Shown here in pieces: positions 1 to 10,652 of a stretch of DNA of 64,000 nucleotides. The stretch comes from Symbiodinium microadriaticum (lineage: Eukaryota > Sar > Dinophyceae > Suessiales > Symbiodiniaceae). Within the stretch, counting starts at the first letter, position 1. Every line of letters begins with the position of its first letter. Under the pieces are notes generated by a model. It saw only the letters and a list, made by a program, of their open reading frames with translations. It was not told the DNA's origin and did no database searches. Both the position numbers and the translations under genes were made by a program. The stretch is from the NCBI GenBank assembly GCA_001939145.1, contig LSRX01000696.1, positions 46,325 through 110,324 of the forward strand, in the 5' to 3' direction.

Positions 1-790
1 ATAATATAATATAATATATTATATTACAATATAATATAATATAATATAATATAGTATAGTATAGTGTAGTATAGTATAATGTGACGAAAAACAATACAAT
101 ATAATACAATATAATAGGATAGAATACAATATAATATATAATATAATATAATAGAACATGTTAGAATAGAATAGAATATAAGATAGTATATATAACATAA
201 AAATATATTTCATAATAAATAAGAGATAATATATAATATATAATAGTTAATGTATAATATATAATTAATAGTAGGTAATATACATAATACATAATATATA
301 ATATATAGCATATAACATATAATATGATATCATAGAATTTCATATAATATAGTATAATATAATATAACAGAATATAGTATAGTATGTAAGATAAAATATG
401 TAATATAGAACAAATATTATAAAATATACAATATAGTATAATGGAATAGAATATAATATAATAGAATGTAGTAGAATGCATTATAATATAAAGTAATACT
501 ATATAATATAACATAATATAATGTAGTATGATGTGATATAATATAATATAATATAACAAAATAGAATACATAATATGTAAGAATATATCATATTATAAAG
601 TAAAATAATATAGTACCATATAATATAATAAAATAGAATATATAGTATAACTTCACAAATTATATACCATAATATGATATAACATAGTACAAAAATATCA
701 TATAGTATAATGCAATATCTTACAATATAGCATAACATAATATAATATAACATCATTATCATATAATATATTAATATAATTTAATTTAAT
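1..790. repeat. Degenerate AT pentanucleotide satellite (ATAAT/ATATA)
   Basis: Almost pure A+T made of ATAAT, ATATA and TATAG-type five-base words with scattered substitutions. It looks like an eroded, opposite-orientation relative of the TATTA array at 45.05-46.52 kb. Open frames here are only runs of Ile, Tyr and Leu codons and are not genes. Confidence 0.9.
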
Positions 791-2928
791 ATGACATAAA
801 TAATTATAATAACAATACTAATAATATAAATGTGTATATCTGTTTTTACATGTTTAGAAGCAGAGCTATGTTGTGCCCGAGTATCAGACGGAAGAAACAG
901 CAATGACAAACATAAGCGCAGTGATTCTGACTGGTACTTCGGCTGCATCCAGCAGTGTGCTCCCGTCTCCGGAGAGCTCGGTTCGCGGAGCAAAAACAAG
1001 AGACTTTGCTTTCAAACTCACAAGCATAAAGCATTTGTAGTAACAAGCTCACTAACATAAAACATTCCAAGCAGCAGGCTCACCAACACAAGACATTTGA
1101 AGCAGCAGGCAAAGCTGAGACAGCAGGCAGATTGAAGCAACATGCTTTGTGGAATCCTTGACTAATCGATCACAATACATTGTCAACAACATAGTATAGA
1201 TGTTCGTAATGTGTTGCGTAGTATCATCTGATTTTGTTGTCGTCTGATAACACGTCAGATCATGCGTGATTTCATTTCATTTCATCTGAAGTTTCTCTGT
1301 AGTTGGCAGGTCAGAAGAGTCTGCATCTCCTCCTCCCCGGAGTCCTCGATGCCTCCTTACGAGGAGGACTGGGGTTGGCTTTAAGGTTTAGCGCTTCTGC
1401 CGGCTTAATCAGGCGTTCGGGATTATAGGGTTTCAGGATTGTGGATGTGATCTTGGAACCTCCTCATGAGGGATCACCAGATGAAAAAATGTTTATCCAA
1501 TCGGAAACCTCAAGGGAAGCCATTGTCTTGAAAGTAGGAATCCCGTGAAGAAATTCTTACGTTACATGATCCCCCAGGTTCTCCCAAGATGTCTGCTGCA
1601 CAGATGCCGAGCTTATGATGCTAGCCCTCATGGGAGGTTGAGTGAGTGTTGAATTTAGGGTTTTAGAGTTTAGAGTGTAGGGTCGAGGGTTTAGGGTTTG
1701 GGGTCTATGTTAAGTTTAGGGAAGTACCTTGACATAGAGCCAGAAAATATTGGGATCCCCAGGATCCTTACGGGAAGGATCTGTATGCATGGCCCTAAAC
1801 CCTGAACCCTACAACCCTAAACCCCTACAGCCCTTTCCCATCACACAGCCTCAACTCAGTCCCCACGAACTAACACAGCAGGATGCCCAGAGTGGCTCCG
1901 AAGCACCTGTAGCAGATGAAGTTGGATCATCATCGGCTGAGGTGGGCGATTCGGGGTGAATGTTTAGGGGTTCGGGTGCAGGGTTTAAGATGGTTTTGAA
2001 CTTAGGAGTATGATTGTGGCTTAGTGTTATACTTATATCCACGCCCCAACCAGTTGGCACGACCATGCGTATGCATTTGATTTGTTTCACTCTGGGAAGC
2101 ATGTTTCAGGTGTTGTAGCCGCAATAGCTATACCGATACCATGAGCAGCGTTTGTCAAAGCATTATGAGTCACAGAAGCGATGCAACAATGAGAAAGATG
2201 ATTATAGACTTGGAAGAGCAATGTCAATCAGCCGAGTAACAAGCATTGAAAACATTAGCAGGCGAAGCGAAAAGACAACACACGTCCGAAAACTTATTGA
2301 CCAGAAGTAACATAGACCAAGGCTTGCGATACCAGCAGCAACAAAGAGCCATGAAAAGGGTAATAAAACTATAGAAAGCCAGCACAAGAAGAGCAAAAGC
2401 AGCCATAGTGTATATAACTGAAATGTTTTGAGAGGGTAAGTAGCACTATCAGCACCGCAACCACACATCATAAATGGAAAGTACTAGGTACAGCAGCAGC
2501 ATGAAGATGAAGAAAAATGTTACTACGAAACACAGAATTAGCAAGACCAGCGCGCAGCAAGAAGACTGCAGAGCTAGCCCACCGAGAACCACAACAGGAC
2601 CGCGATGGAACACTAACCAACCAACAACAAGAGCGGTGAGAGAAACGAACCGACAAACACGACATAAGAACATAGAGAACATGCAGGACTGCTCGTAAGC
2701 CCTGAAACCCTCAACCCTGAAGCCCAAAGACCCTAAATCCTAAACCCTGAAAGCCCAAAAACCCCTAAACCCCAAGACCCCAAAGCCGACCCTGCGCAGC
2801 CCGTCCGCAACGACTCCGAGCTAAGCCCACAGCTGGCAGCCGAGGCATCTCTCAGATTCAGGCATTTAAGATTTCCGGGGTAGAGAGTCTAGATTAGGGT
2901 TTAGATTCGCAGATTAGAGGGCTTTGGG
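791..2928. other. Non-coding stretch with telomere-like blocks
   Basis: No convincing coding signal on either strand. TTTAGGG-type text occurs at about 1,650-1,710 (plus orientation), and CCCTAAA-type at 1,795-1,830 and 2,699-2,790. Open frames on both strands at 2.2-2.7 kb are mutually antisense and have no recognisable motif. Confidence 0.5.
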
Positions 2929-3360
2929 TTACGATTGGGGCGCGCGGGACAAGGAGCATTCGTGCACAAGCACATGAGGTGCCGGGGCCAGATATTGGCG
3001 GAGCAGATGCTGCTGAACCGTTGCTTGTGGAGGCCGAGAACATGTCGGGTTAGGGCTTCTGCAGTAGCTCGATTCGACTCCAGGTCCGGTACACTGCAAC
3101 TCAATTGCATGGCTTTGTCTGTCTGACTGTAGTGGTTTAATTACGGCCTTGCGCCTGCACGTTTGAGATTTGATTATGGGCTCCCGGTGCAGAACAAGAA
3201 AGTAAGTAGATCCGATGTGGCAAGGTGCGAGCGTCATGACTTCCAAAGTCGCATCTACAATAGATCCCCAAGTTTCGATGCATAGGTCTTGTAATTTCTT
3301 GATCTGGGAGCCTAGCACCCTACTGTAAGGTAGTAGATTTATACGCATATCCATGTGCAC
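2929..3360 (-). CDS. Possible coding block, unidentified
   Basis: An open frame of 143 codons whose first half (e.g. LCIETWGSIVDATLEVMTL) has a balanced, protein-like composition. The second half is low-quality and contains sequence antisense to telomere-like text, so at most one exon of about 150-200 bp near 3,150-3,350 is likely real. No family was recognised and no splice partners were found. It could be a decayed exon or chance. Confidence 0.25.
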   Translation of the reverse strand: MHMDMRINLLPYSRVLGSQIKKLQDLCIETWGSIVDATLEVMTLAPCHIGSTYFLVLHREPIIKSQTCRRKAVIKPLQSDRQSHAIELQCTGPGVESSYCRSPNPTCSRPPQATVQQHLLRQYLAPAPHVLVHECSLSRAPQS

Positions 3361-3600
3361 GCATGTATATAAGCTGTTTATCTCTCTCTCTCTCTCTCTC
3401 TCGCGGTCTGTGTCACTCTGCCTCTCTCAATCTATACATATATATATATATATATATGTATACGCAGATAGATATACGTACCCACATACATACGTGCATG
3501 CATGAATGCATGCATGCATGCGTACATATATATATATATATATGTATGTATGTATGTATATATCTCTATATATGTATATGTATATGTCTATAGACATATG
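3361..3600. repeat. Compound microsatellite (CT)n, (TA)n, (TGCA)n, (GTAT)n
   Basis: (CT)n at about 3,380-3,403 is followed by TA-rich tracts at 3,436-3,456, GCAT repeats near 3,497-3,520 and TA/TGTA tracts to 3,590. Simple-sequence DNA; no gene. Confidence 0.9.
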
Positions 3601-5226
3601 CATAAGATTTGAGATGGTACTGTAATGACTACGATGGCGATGGTGATGTCGATGGCGATGGCAGCGATTGTGTTGGTGGTTGTCGTTTTCCCCTAGTAGC
3701 ATATAGTGTTGCTGTGCCGGCCAGTAGCCGTCTTATCATCCCGCTGCAGTGTTCACGTTTAGGGGTGATTTCCTACTGTTTCACTGGTTATTTCAGACCG
3801 TGGTATCGTGCTCAGTTTTCTGATTAGTGGGGGCTATGTTTTAGATGATGATTGCAATATTCTACATGTCGCAGTTTCCATGTATTTAAAAGCAGAGCCG
3901 TTTAAACGTGCAAGTGCATCTGTCCACAGCACCGGCAGGACATCTCCACTGCGGATACGGTGCCGGACATCGAGGAACAGTTCCAGCTAGCAGGCAGCGG
4001 GGCAACTCAGCAGACATGTTCTTTTCATAGCGGAACTGCATGAGATTTCAGAGCAATTAGCGATAGTGCGTCTAGGATGAGCTAAACGGGAAGCAGTATC
4101 ACCAGCGACAACAACAGCTTCGAGTATGCCATACTTGTGCATTTTCATAGTTAACTGAAGATTTGTCATGCCCACGACAACAACTGAATGCAAGAGCCGG
4201 TGTATTCGCAGAGTCCGTGTGTTACCTTCAGTTGCAATGCCAGGGCGCGCTCTGCAGTGGCTGCTGTGTGCCAGCAAAAATCAGGCTCGAATGATGGACT
4301 TAACAGTGGGCGCTCTAAGTTCTTAGAACAGGATATTGCGGTTTATTGTCTACACGAAACTTGTAATAAGAACCCGAAGGAATAGTATGGGGAAATTCTG
4401 CTGTGTTGACAGCACCAAGTTTTACAGTAGTTGCAGGCGCATTGATTCAAGGGTGCAGAGGTGCTTTAATTCGGTGTTCTTGTATGTAGATAGATATATC
4501 TATATATATTTGTTTTATTTATAGTTTATGTAAGGCCTATCTAGGCATTAACGGAAGCAGGTCATCTGAGGGTCCAGCGATCTGACCAGGGACTGCGTGG
4601 CAGGCACTGTTTGGCCCTGAACTCTCGAAGCTGCTCAGCAATGCTCGTTTTGGACCGCTCCGGAATAGAGGGAAATCAATGATAACCCTAATCCCTAAAC
4701 CCTAAGCCCTAAGATGCATTGTGTTTTCTAGGACCTGGGAGCCTTCTTAGCAGGTGTCTTGGGGAACGCTCGGCTCAACTGAAAGTAGATGCATGGGACT
4801 GCAAGTGCATTGTTGTAAAAATATCGTGGGCGTCTCTGATATGCTTCTGATGGCACGATCATTTGCCATTGCTTGCAGTTCTGTAGCTTCGTGCACTTGT
4901 GGCAGAATGCGTTGTGCTGAGGCGATCTTTGCTTTCACCTTACTCGCCATGCCGTTGGGCTACCCCACAACCACCCCAATGAAGCTCTAAACCCTGCTCA
5001 GGTTTCCTCAGTTGACGGAAAAGGTGCTCACACAAAACCGCTCCCAAACACCTAAGCCCTAACCCCCAAAGCCTAAAGTATCGTCCAAAGGGAGCCGAGG
5101 CCAACGCCCTTGACGCTCAGACGCGGATCCCTACAACCCAGCCCCTCCACCGCAAGTCCGAAGCCCCATGCAGAGACCCTAGATTCCCTAGACCCCCCGA
5201 AATATGGTAAAACACACACACACACA

Positions 5227-5274
<48 letters not shown>

Positions 5275-5835
5275 CACAATCTAGCCTAAATCTAAACCCT
5301 AATTCTAATCTAATCTAATCATCTAACATAATATATCACATTATACTTTAATTATGCAATATAGCATATTGTAGCAGAGTATGACATAATTTAAAACGGA
5401 AACCATGTGTGTAGTTAACTGCTCGAAGTTGAAGGCGAGTGTCGCAGCCTGCTGGAGCAGCGCTCAGAAGGCTGCCAGGTGTTCTCCAAGGCGGCTTGTG
5501 CTGGAGGCGGGCAGTCTGCTTTGAGGGTGTCATGGACTGGCCCAAGCTTACCCTAACCCTCAAACCCTCAACCCAAAAATTCAAGGGCTGCTGGATCGCT
5601 GTTGAAATTGTCGGAGGTGTCAGTCGGTTTCCACAGAAAGCATATTTCGGCTTGGCGCCTGGCGCTCGACAGTGCTAGTCGCTAGCTGTTGACAACAGCT
5701 AGCTGGGACGGGTCATAACATACGGACAAGGCGGTTAAATTTCTCTGTCTACAATCTCAACGCTCTGACTCAGGTAACCTATCAGACACCTCGAAAGAGT
5801 AATATGCAGGCTCAGAGACACAGGAGCAGAGTCTA
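3601..5835. other. Non-coding stretch with microsatellites
   Basis: No supported gene. It holds a GATGGC-rich tract at 3,632-3,665, CCCTAAA-type words at 4,683-4,712, 5,045-5,080 and 5,285-5,305, and a compound (AC)n(CT)n(TA)n array at 5,213-5,271. A short TA-rich piece follows at 5,310-5,395. Confidence 0.5.
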
Positions 5836-6163
5836 ATGAAGCTGCATTCCATGGTTGCCTATTGTGTGGGCCGGCATGTCATTTCCCACTTCAGCCTCCC
5901 TCTTGGGGACTTTACGAGTGAACCATGGACATGGGTCTCTGATATGCCACTAGACGACCAAGTTAAGGTGGAGGCATGGCTAGGAAAAAGCATGCTGCAG
6001 AAGTCTGAAGAATGTGTTCTCCTGCAGGTGGGGGTTCATCAAATAGACAGCTGATCCCTGTACCTTGGACTTGCAGTATCGTCAGGAGCTCCTCGCCGAA
6101 AGCGCGGACAATGCCCGATGCCACATGCAAGTCCATGGGGCTACTTGGCCGCAAGCGTGAATG
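5836..6163 (+). CDS. Possible two-exon coding piece, unidentified
   Basis: The frame opening at Met 5,836 reads protein-like text (e.g. LDDQVKVEAWLGKSML, KSEECVLLQ) up to CTGCAG|GTGGGG at 6,027/6,028. A second piece after CTTGCAG at 6,076 reads YRQELLAESADNARCH in the same phase and reaches a stop at about 6,163. The implied intron is only 49 bp, unusually short for a dinoflagellate, so the join is tentative. The minus strand is also open over 5,963-6,169 and reads plausibly, so strand is not certain. No family was recognised. Confidence 0.3.
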
Positions 6164-6185
6164 CTGCATAGTCTTCCCTAGGGCG

Positions 6186-6259
6186 CCAGTTAGCCAAATA
6201 GTAGGTTACTGGGCGTACTAACTACATAGTGGCTAGTAACCTACTATTTAGGTAACTGG
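6186..6259. repeat. Imperfect inverted repeat (25-bp arms)
   Basis: Arm 6,186-6,210 and arm 6,235-6,259 are reverse complements at 23 of 25 positions (core AGTAACCTACTATTT), separated by 24 bp. This is a small MITE-like or hairpin element; no target-site duplication is evident. Confidence 0.75.
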
Positions 6260-6394
6260 AGCCCGAGGGCTATGCACAGTCAAGATCTTCATGCTCATGA
6301 GGCGTAGCGGGACCGGCCCAAGGCAAATTGGCAAGTTTGAGTCTTCTTAAAAGCCTAAGCTTTTCCTTGACTCAAATCATGGTAAAGGGCGGTT

Positions 6395-6711
6395 GTGTTG
6401 AGAGTACGGGATGTGAACTGCATTTGCGGTGACGATGTTAGGATGATCGCGGGCATGGCAATCATGACCGCGGAGGCTTTCGTGACCATTGCCAGCGATC
6501 ATGACGAGCCGGTCATGATGCTGATGTTGGTGATGGCGAGGATAAGGCATCACAGAAACATGAACAAGAAGATTATCTTGATGACCACGACGATGGTCAT
6601 GATGATGATGGTGATAATGATGATGGTGGTGCTGGTCGTGTTGGTGGAGGTGATGATGACAATCATAAAGCCCGTGAAAGTTGCAGGGGAAGTATTGGGG
6701 GGGGGGGGGGG
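6395..6711. repeat. ATGATG-rich tract ending in 15-base poly-G
   Basis: From about 6,500 to 6,660 the plus strand is dominated by ATGATG/GGTGATG words, then a run of 15 G at 6,697-6,711. The open frame across it (Met/Ile/Val rich) is a repeat product, not a recognisable protein. Confidence 0.75.
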
Positions 6712-7250
6712 TGGTCGATTGAACTGTCTTGTTGGTGTTTAAAGCCCGTGATTGTTCGAATACCTACATTATTCGGACTGTGGTCTTGTCATGGCTGCAG
6801 TTATGTTTTCAACTGTCACCAATACCAATGGTCAATGGCTTACTTTGGCTGGAACCGTCGGACTCATTCTTTCTAACTTGTCCCATGACTCTGCTTTCGT
6901 TCTTGTGACAGATGCTCATCCTAGCAGTCGTACGATCACGAGTTGTACTGCAAGAACAAGCCTTAGATTCCTTACTTGTAGCTTTCATATAAACGAAGGA
7001 AGCCTTAGAGCCTTAGAGCGCTACGGCTTAGGCTCTAAGACTCTTCGACTTAGAGCCTAAGACTACTATAAGCCTGACCAAGCCCTCCTGCAAGATTTTA
7101 GGCAAAGGAGCTTTAGAACAGGAAGGAAGAAACTAAGCCCAAGGGTGTCCTCGGCCCCTGTGTCTAAAGAACTCTCCTCTCGGAACCCCTATTCAAACTA
7201 GAAAGGCCCTCCCTGTCCTTGAATTACGCTTGAGTTCGTCGCAGGGTCAT

Positions 7251-7342
7251 CCTAAACCCTAAACCCCCAAAGCCCTAAACCCTAAACCCCCAAAGCCCTA
7301 AACCCTAAACCTCCAAAGCCCTAAACCCTAAACCCCCAAAGC
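7251..7342. repeat. Four tandem 23-bp telomere-derived units
   Basis: Four nearly identical 23-bp units, each with two CCTAAAC words followed by CCCCAAAGC. This is a higher-order unit built from telomere-type heptamers. A degenerate fifth copy continues to about 7,358. Confidence 0.85.
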
Positions 7343-7358
7343 CTTAAACCCCCCAAAA

Positions 7359-9119
7359 AATAATGAGTTGCTCTTGAGTTCGTTGCAGTCTCAGAGGTCG
7401 GAGGCCTTGTCCCCTGCGAGATTTTGGCTGCCAAGGTCGGAAAGGGGCCGAGGGTCTTTCAGTTCATTGGGTGCCGCAACTTGAGGGTTTTTTGGGGGCG
7501 GTTCAGGATGGTTTGTTTAAAGGGCTGGACTTTAGGGTTTAGAGGGTTTAGGGTGTATAGGGTTACAGGGTCTAATTAGGGCTTAGGGCTTAGGGCTCAT
7601 GGGGTTAAGGGTTTAGGGTGGACTATTGATACTTGGGACGTTCGCATAGGGTTCGGCATGTCATTCACTTGGCAGACTAGTGCGGCTGGTGGTTTGAACG
7701 TGCCGCTCCATTCAGACTTTCACAACTGTACCCCTTCGGCGGCAAGCCACGAGGTTCCGAAGCTGTAACCTGCAAGCGACTACATATGAAAATTTTGAAG
7801 CTCGGCCCTGCCGGAATCAGAAGTGCTTAGGGGAGGCCTTGGGACATCCTTATAGTCCGAAGCGTGACACCGCAGGTCAGACCTGAGTCTTACTTAATGA
7901 CCCTATAAGCCCTACAAATCCTAAACCCCCAAGAAAGAAAGACATAGAAATTGCTAGTGCTAGTGGCTGTTGGCCGTCCGGAAACCTATTTTTTGTCGGT
8001 CAGGACGAAGCCTTTCCATGTTCTAGTATCTCTACTGCAAGAAAACCCCGCAGCCCTGCCCACTCCAGCCCCCAGCCCCAAGCAGCCCCCGACCCACCAT
8101 TCCAAAAAACAGTTTTCAATCAGAAAAGCCGAGTCCGCACGGCCCAACGCAGCCCTCCAGCCACCGTTTCCAGCCCACCCCTGCTATCCTGCTCACACGC
8201 ACAGCTCCGGATCCAACAGATCCCAAATCAGGCTTCAAAAGAAGAACCTGCTCAAAACGGTTTGCTCATAACGTACGGTCAAATCTTATTGGCACCCAAA
8301 CCCGTCACAATGTCTATTAAACCCCTAAACCCCAAACCCCTGAACCCCTAAACCAAAAAAAATCATAATGAGGAACCCCCCAAAAGGGAGGCTCTTTGGT
8401 CGAAAAAGGGAGGCTCTTTGGTCGAGATAAACTCTAAATAGTTGTCGACAGTAGTAGACAGGGCTCAGACGGCCAGCTAAAGCACCGGCGTGGTGCTTAC
8501 GACGCTTGTCTTGCAAGTGTTTAGGGTTTAGGGTGTAGGGTCATGATTTCAGGGGTTTTCTTGGCGAAGGAGCTTAGGATTTGCGGGGATTTGGGGTTGA
8601 GGCTTCAGGGTTTCAGGATTTGGGTATCTAAAGTTTAGGGTTTATGGATTCGCTAGCGCCCTCGCTTTAGGAGCTGATTCTTACGCACTAAACCGCAAAA
8701 CTTGTTCAAACTCGTGTAGTTTTGTTCGCTCTTCGGGCGCCACTCGCCGTTTGCCTTTTGCATCGTTTCTCAAGTAGCAGCATATTGGCTCATGTTGGCC
8801 TATGTGACTATATGGGAGGCTGGTTGGAACTTCCTCCAACCACTCCAGATACAAAGCAATAGATCATATGTGTTGGCTACTGTTGGCTAAATTTTCCGAC
8901 GTGGCCTGTTTGGAAGAAGTAACTGTCGGTACTTTTGAAATTGCTGCCCTCATGAACCGTTCCTATGTGAGGGATTTCCTGCGATCTTAGGGGTCCTACC
9001 GCCCGAAAAACCAAGTGCCCAGAAGCTGTTGTCCCCCCCAAATAGCGCCCAAGCTGCTTAAAGCAGCTTGGCCAGTTGAACAGCTTTTGCAAAGCTATTT
9101 ATGCTTGAGACGTCTCTAG
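7359..9119. other. Non-coding stretch with telomere-like blocks
   Basis: No supported gene. TTTAGGG-type text occurs at 7,528-7,620 and 8,519-8,645, CCCTAAA-type at 7,910-7,932 and 8,318-8,355. A Pro-rich open frame at 7,951-8,271 is compositionally biased and unrecognised. A short duplicated phrase (gggaggctctttggtcga) occurs at about 8,387 and 8,408. Confidence 0.45.
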
Positions 9120-9720
9120 TGTCCCCTGCTTTTTGAGGGCTCAGTATTGCCAGTATTGCCTTACTCGCAGCACCTCATTGTGAATCCTCTGTTGTGAGTC
9201 CTTTCTTGTGAGCCCCTCTACCTATTTGGAAGGTTGATGTTTAGGCGCCATCTTATTTGGAGCCCCTCACCATGCCGAAGAAATCCATGCTGCTCAAGCC
9301 ATCACTGCGATGAAACACGTTCAGTACATTGTCTCGGGGAACAGCTTGCTTACACCATCACTTGTATCAAACATTCTAATTGAAGCAGAAGGCAAGGTCC
9401 TTATTGCGAGGCGCTTATTGGGAGCCACTTGTTCAAAGCCACATATTGTGCGACCGAAAGAAGGAAAAGTAGTCGACTGTGAGCATCGGGAGCCTTAGCA
9501 GGGAGCCCCCTTATTTGGATCACCTCTATTGGAAATCCCTTGTTGGGAGACACATGTTGGTAACCCCTTGTTGCAGCCATGTATTGTGAGCCCCTTCATT
9601 GCGAGCCTTTATTGGCTCGGAACCCTTTATTTGGAGCTCTTTAGTGCGAGCCTCGCATTGCCATTCCCGTAAAGATCCCCAGTGTGAACCAACCCCTTGT
9701 TGGGAGCTTTGCCCTGTCCA
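9120..9720. repeat. Degenerate minisatellite, consensus near TTGTTGGGAGCCCCT
   Basis: Words such as ttgtgagcccct, ttatttggagcccct, ttattgggagcc and ccttgttgggagc recur at irregular 15-25 base spacing across the interval. The open frame at 9,310-9,498 lies wholly inside it and is probably a by-product. Confidence 0.65.
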
Positions 9721-9730
9721 GATGAAGCCA

Positions 9731-9788
9731 GTTAGGGTTTAGGGTTTAGGGGTGTAGGGCTTTAGGGTTTAGGGTTTAGGGTTTAGGG
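9731..9788 (+). repeat. Interstitial TTTAGGG array
   Basis: About eight TTTAGGG heptamers, two of them altered (GGTGTAGGGC), matching the telomere repeat type of dinoflagellates and plants. A looser continuation (ggtttagagc, ggtctaaggtttcgg) runs at 9,915-9,985. Confidence 0.9.
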
Positions 9789-10204
9789 TCCAATTTAGTC
9801 AGCATGAGTTTTTGTTGTCGTCGATGTTCAGCAAACTCTGCCTGCATGCCGCTGTTGCCTCAGAAGCCTTCGCTGGCGCATCCATGTGTAAGCCTGCTAA
9901 GATGTCGGGCTCAGGGTTTAGAGCCGGGTCCAAGGTTTCGGGTCTAAGGTTTCGGGGTGGGGATCGGGGTTGGGATTCAGGGTCAATGTACGTGTATAGC
10001 TTTGGGCTGTATGGAGACAACATTCTGCTCGGCTTCGCCTAAGACTTCAGTTTCCAATAGTTTGCGGCACTAGTAACAATGTATAGTCTGTAGCATGTCG
10101 CATGTGGGTTTGCGCTCTGAGACCAAGGAACTGTGGCGCGAGCTTGTGAGATCTTGCGACACTGACAGCACCCCGTGGCCCCTCGCCTCACCGATATGAG
10201 TTAT

Positions 10205-10560
10205 GGGAATGATCATCGCTGGGCTATTTTATAGATTGTAATTTATTAGTTGTCTTATGAATTCTGTTTCTTTGTAGAGTATAGAGGTAGTATACATTGA
10301 ATATTCTACTCGTTCGTATTCTTGATTCAAGAGAAAACACTAATGGTTATTAGAATATACGAGCACTTGAATTGCTTATCGATCAAAAAAGTGGGAGTTA
10401 TTCTTCTACGTAAATTTCTGATGGTGGGTATATAGAGAAAAAGAAATATTTGCTTTACGCTCATAAGGGCAGAATGGTTATCTAAGTTATCTATGAAGCT
10501 TTCATCGATTATATCTACTAGAGGCAATCTCACCCAATATGAAAGATCTCATCTAATATG
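10205..10560. other. Small AT-rich island
   Basis: Base composition drops sharply relative to both flanks. The minus frame 10,327-10,533 is open (e.g. LPLVDIIDESFIDNLDN) and organelle-like in flavour, but I cannot match it to a named protein. It resembles the larger island at 13.48-16.03 kb in composition and may share its origin. Confidence 0.45.
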
Positions 10561-10652
10561 ACAGAGTTCGATGAGGGCAGCGATAGGGAGGTATATTACG
10601 GTCTTATCTTTCATAGGTTATACGAAGGTGATTGCTGCCAAGATTACCTGAG

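Noticed and set aside
161-762. Ile/Tyr/Leu-rich membrane-like frames on the minus strand
   Set aside because: Products of the ATAAT satellite; no start context, motif or balanced composition.
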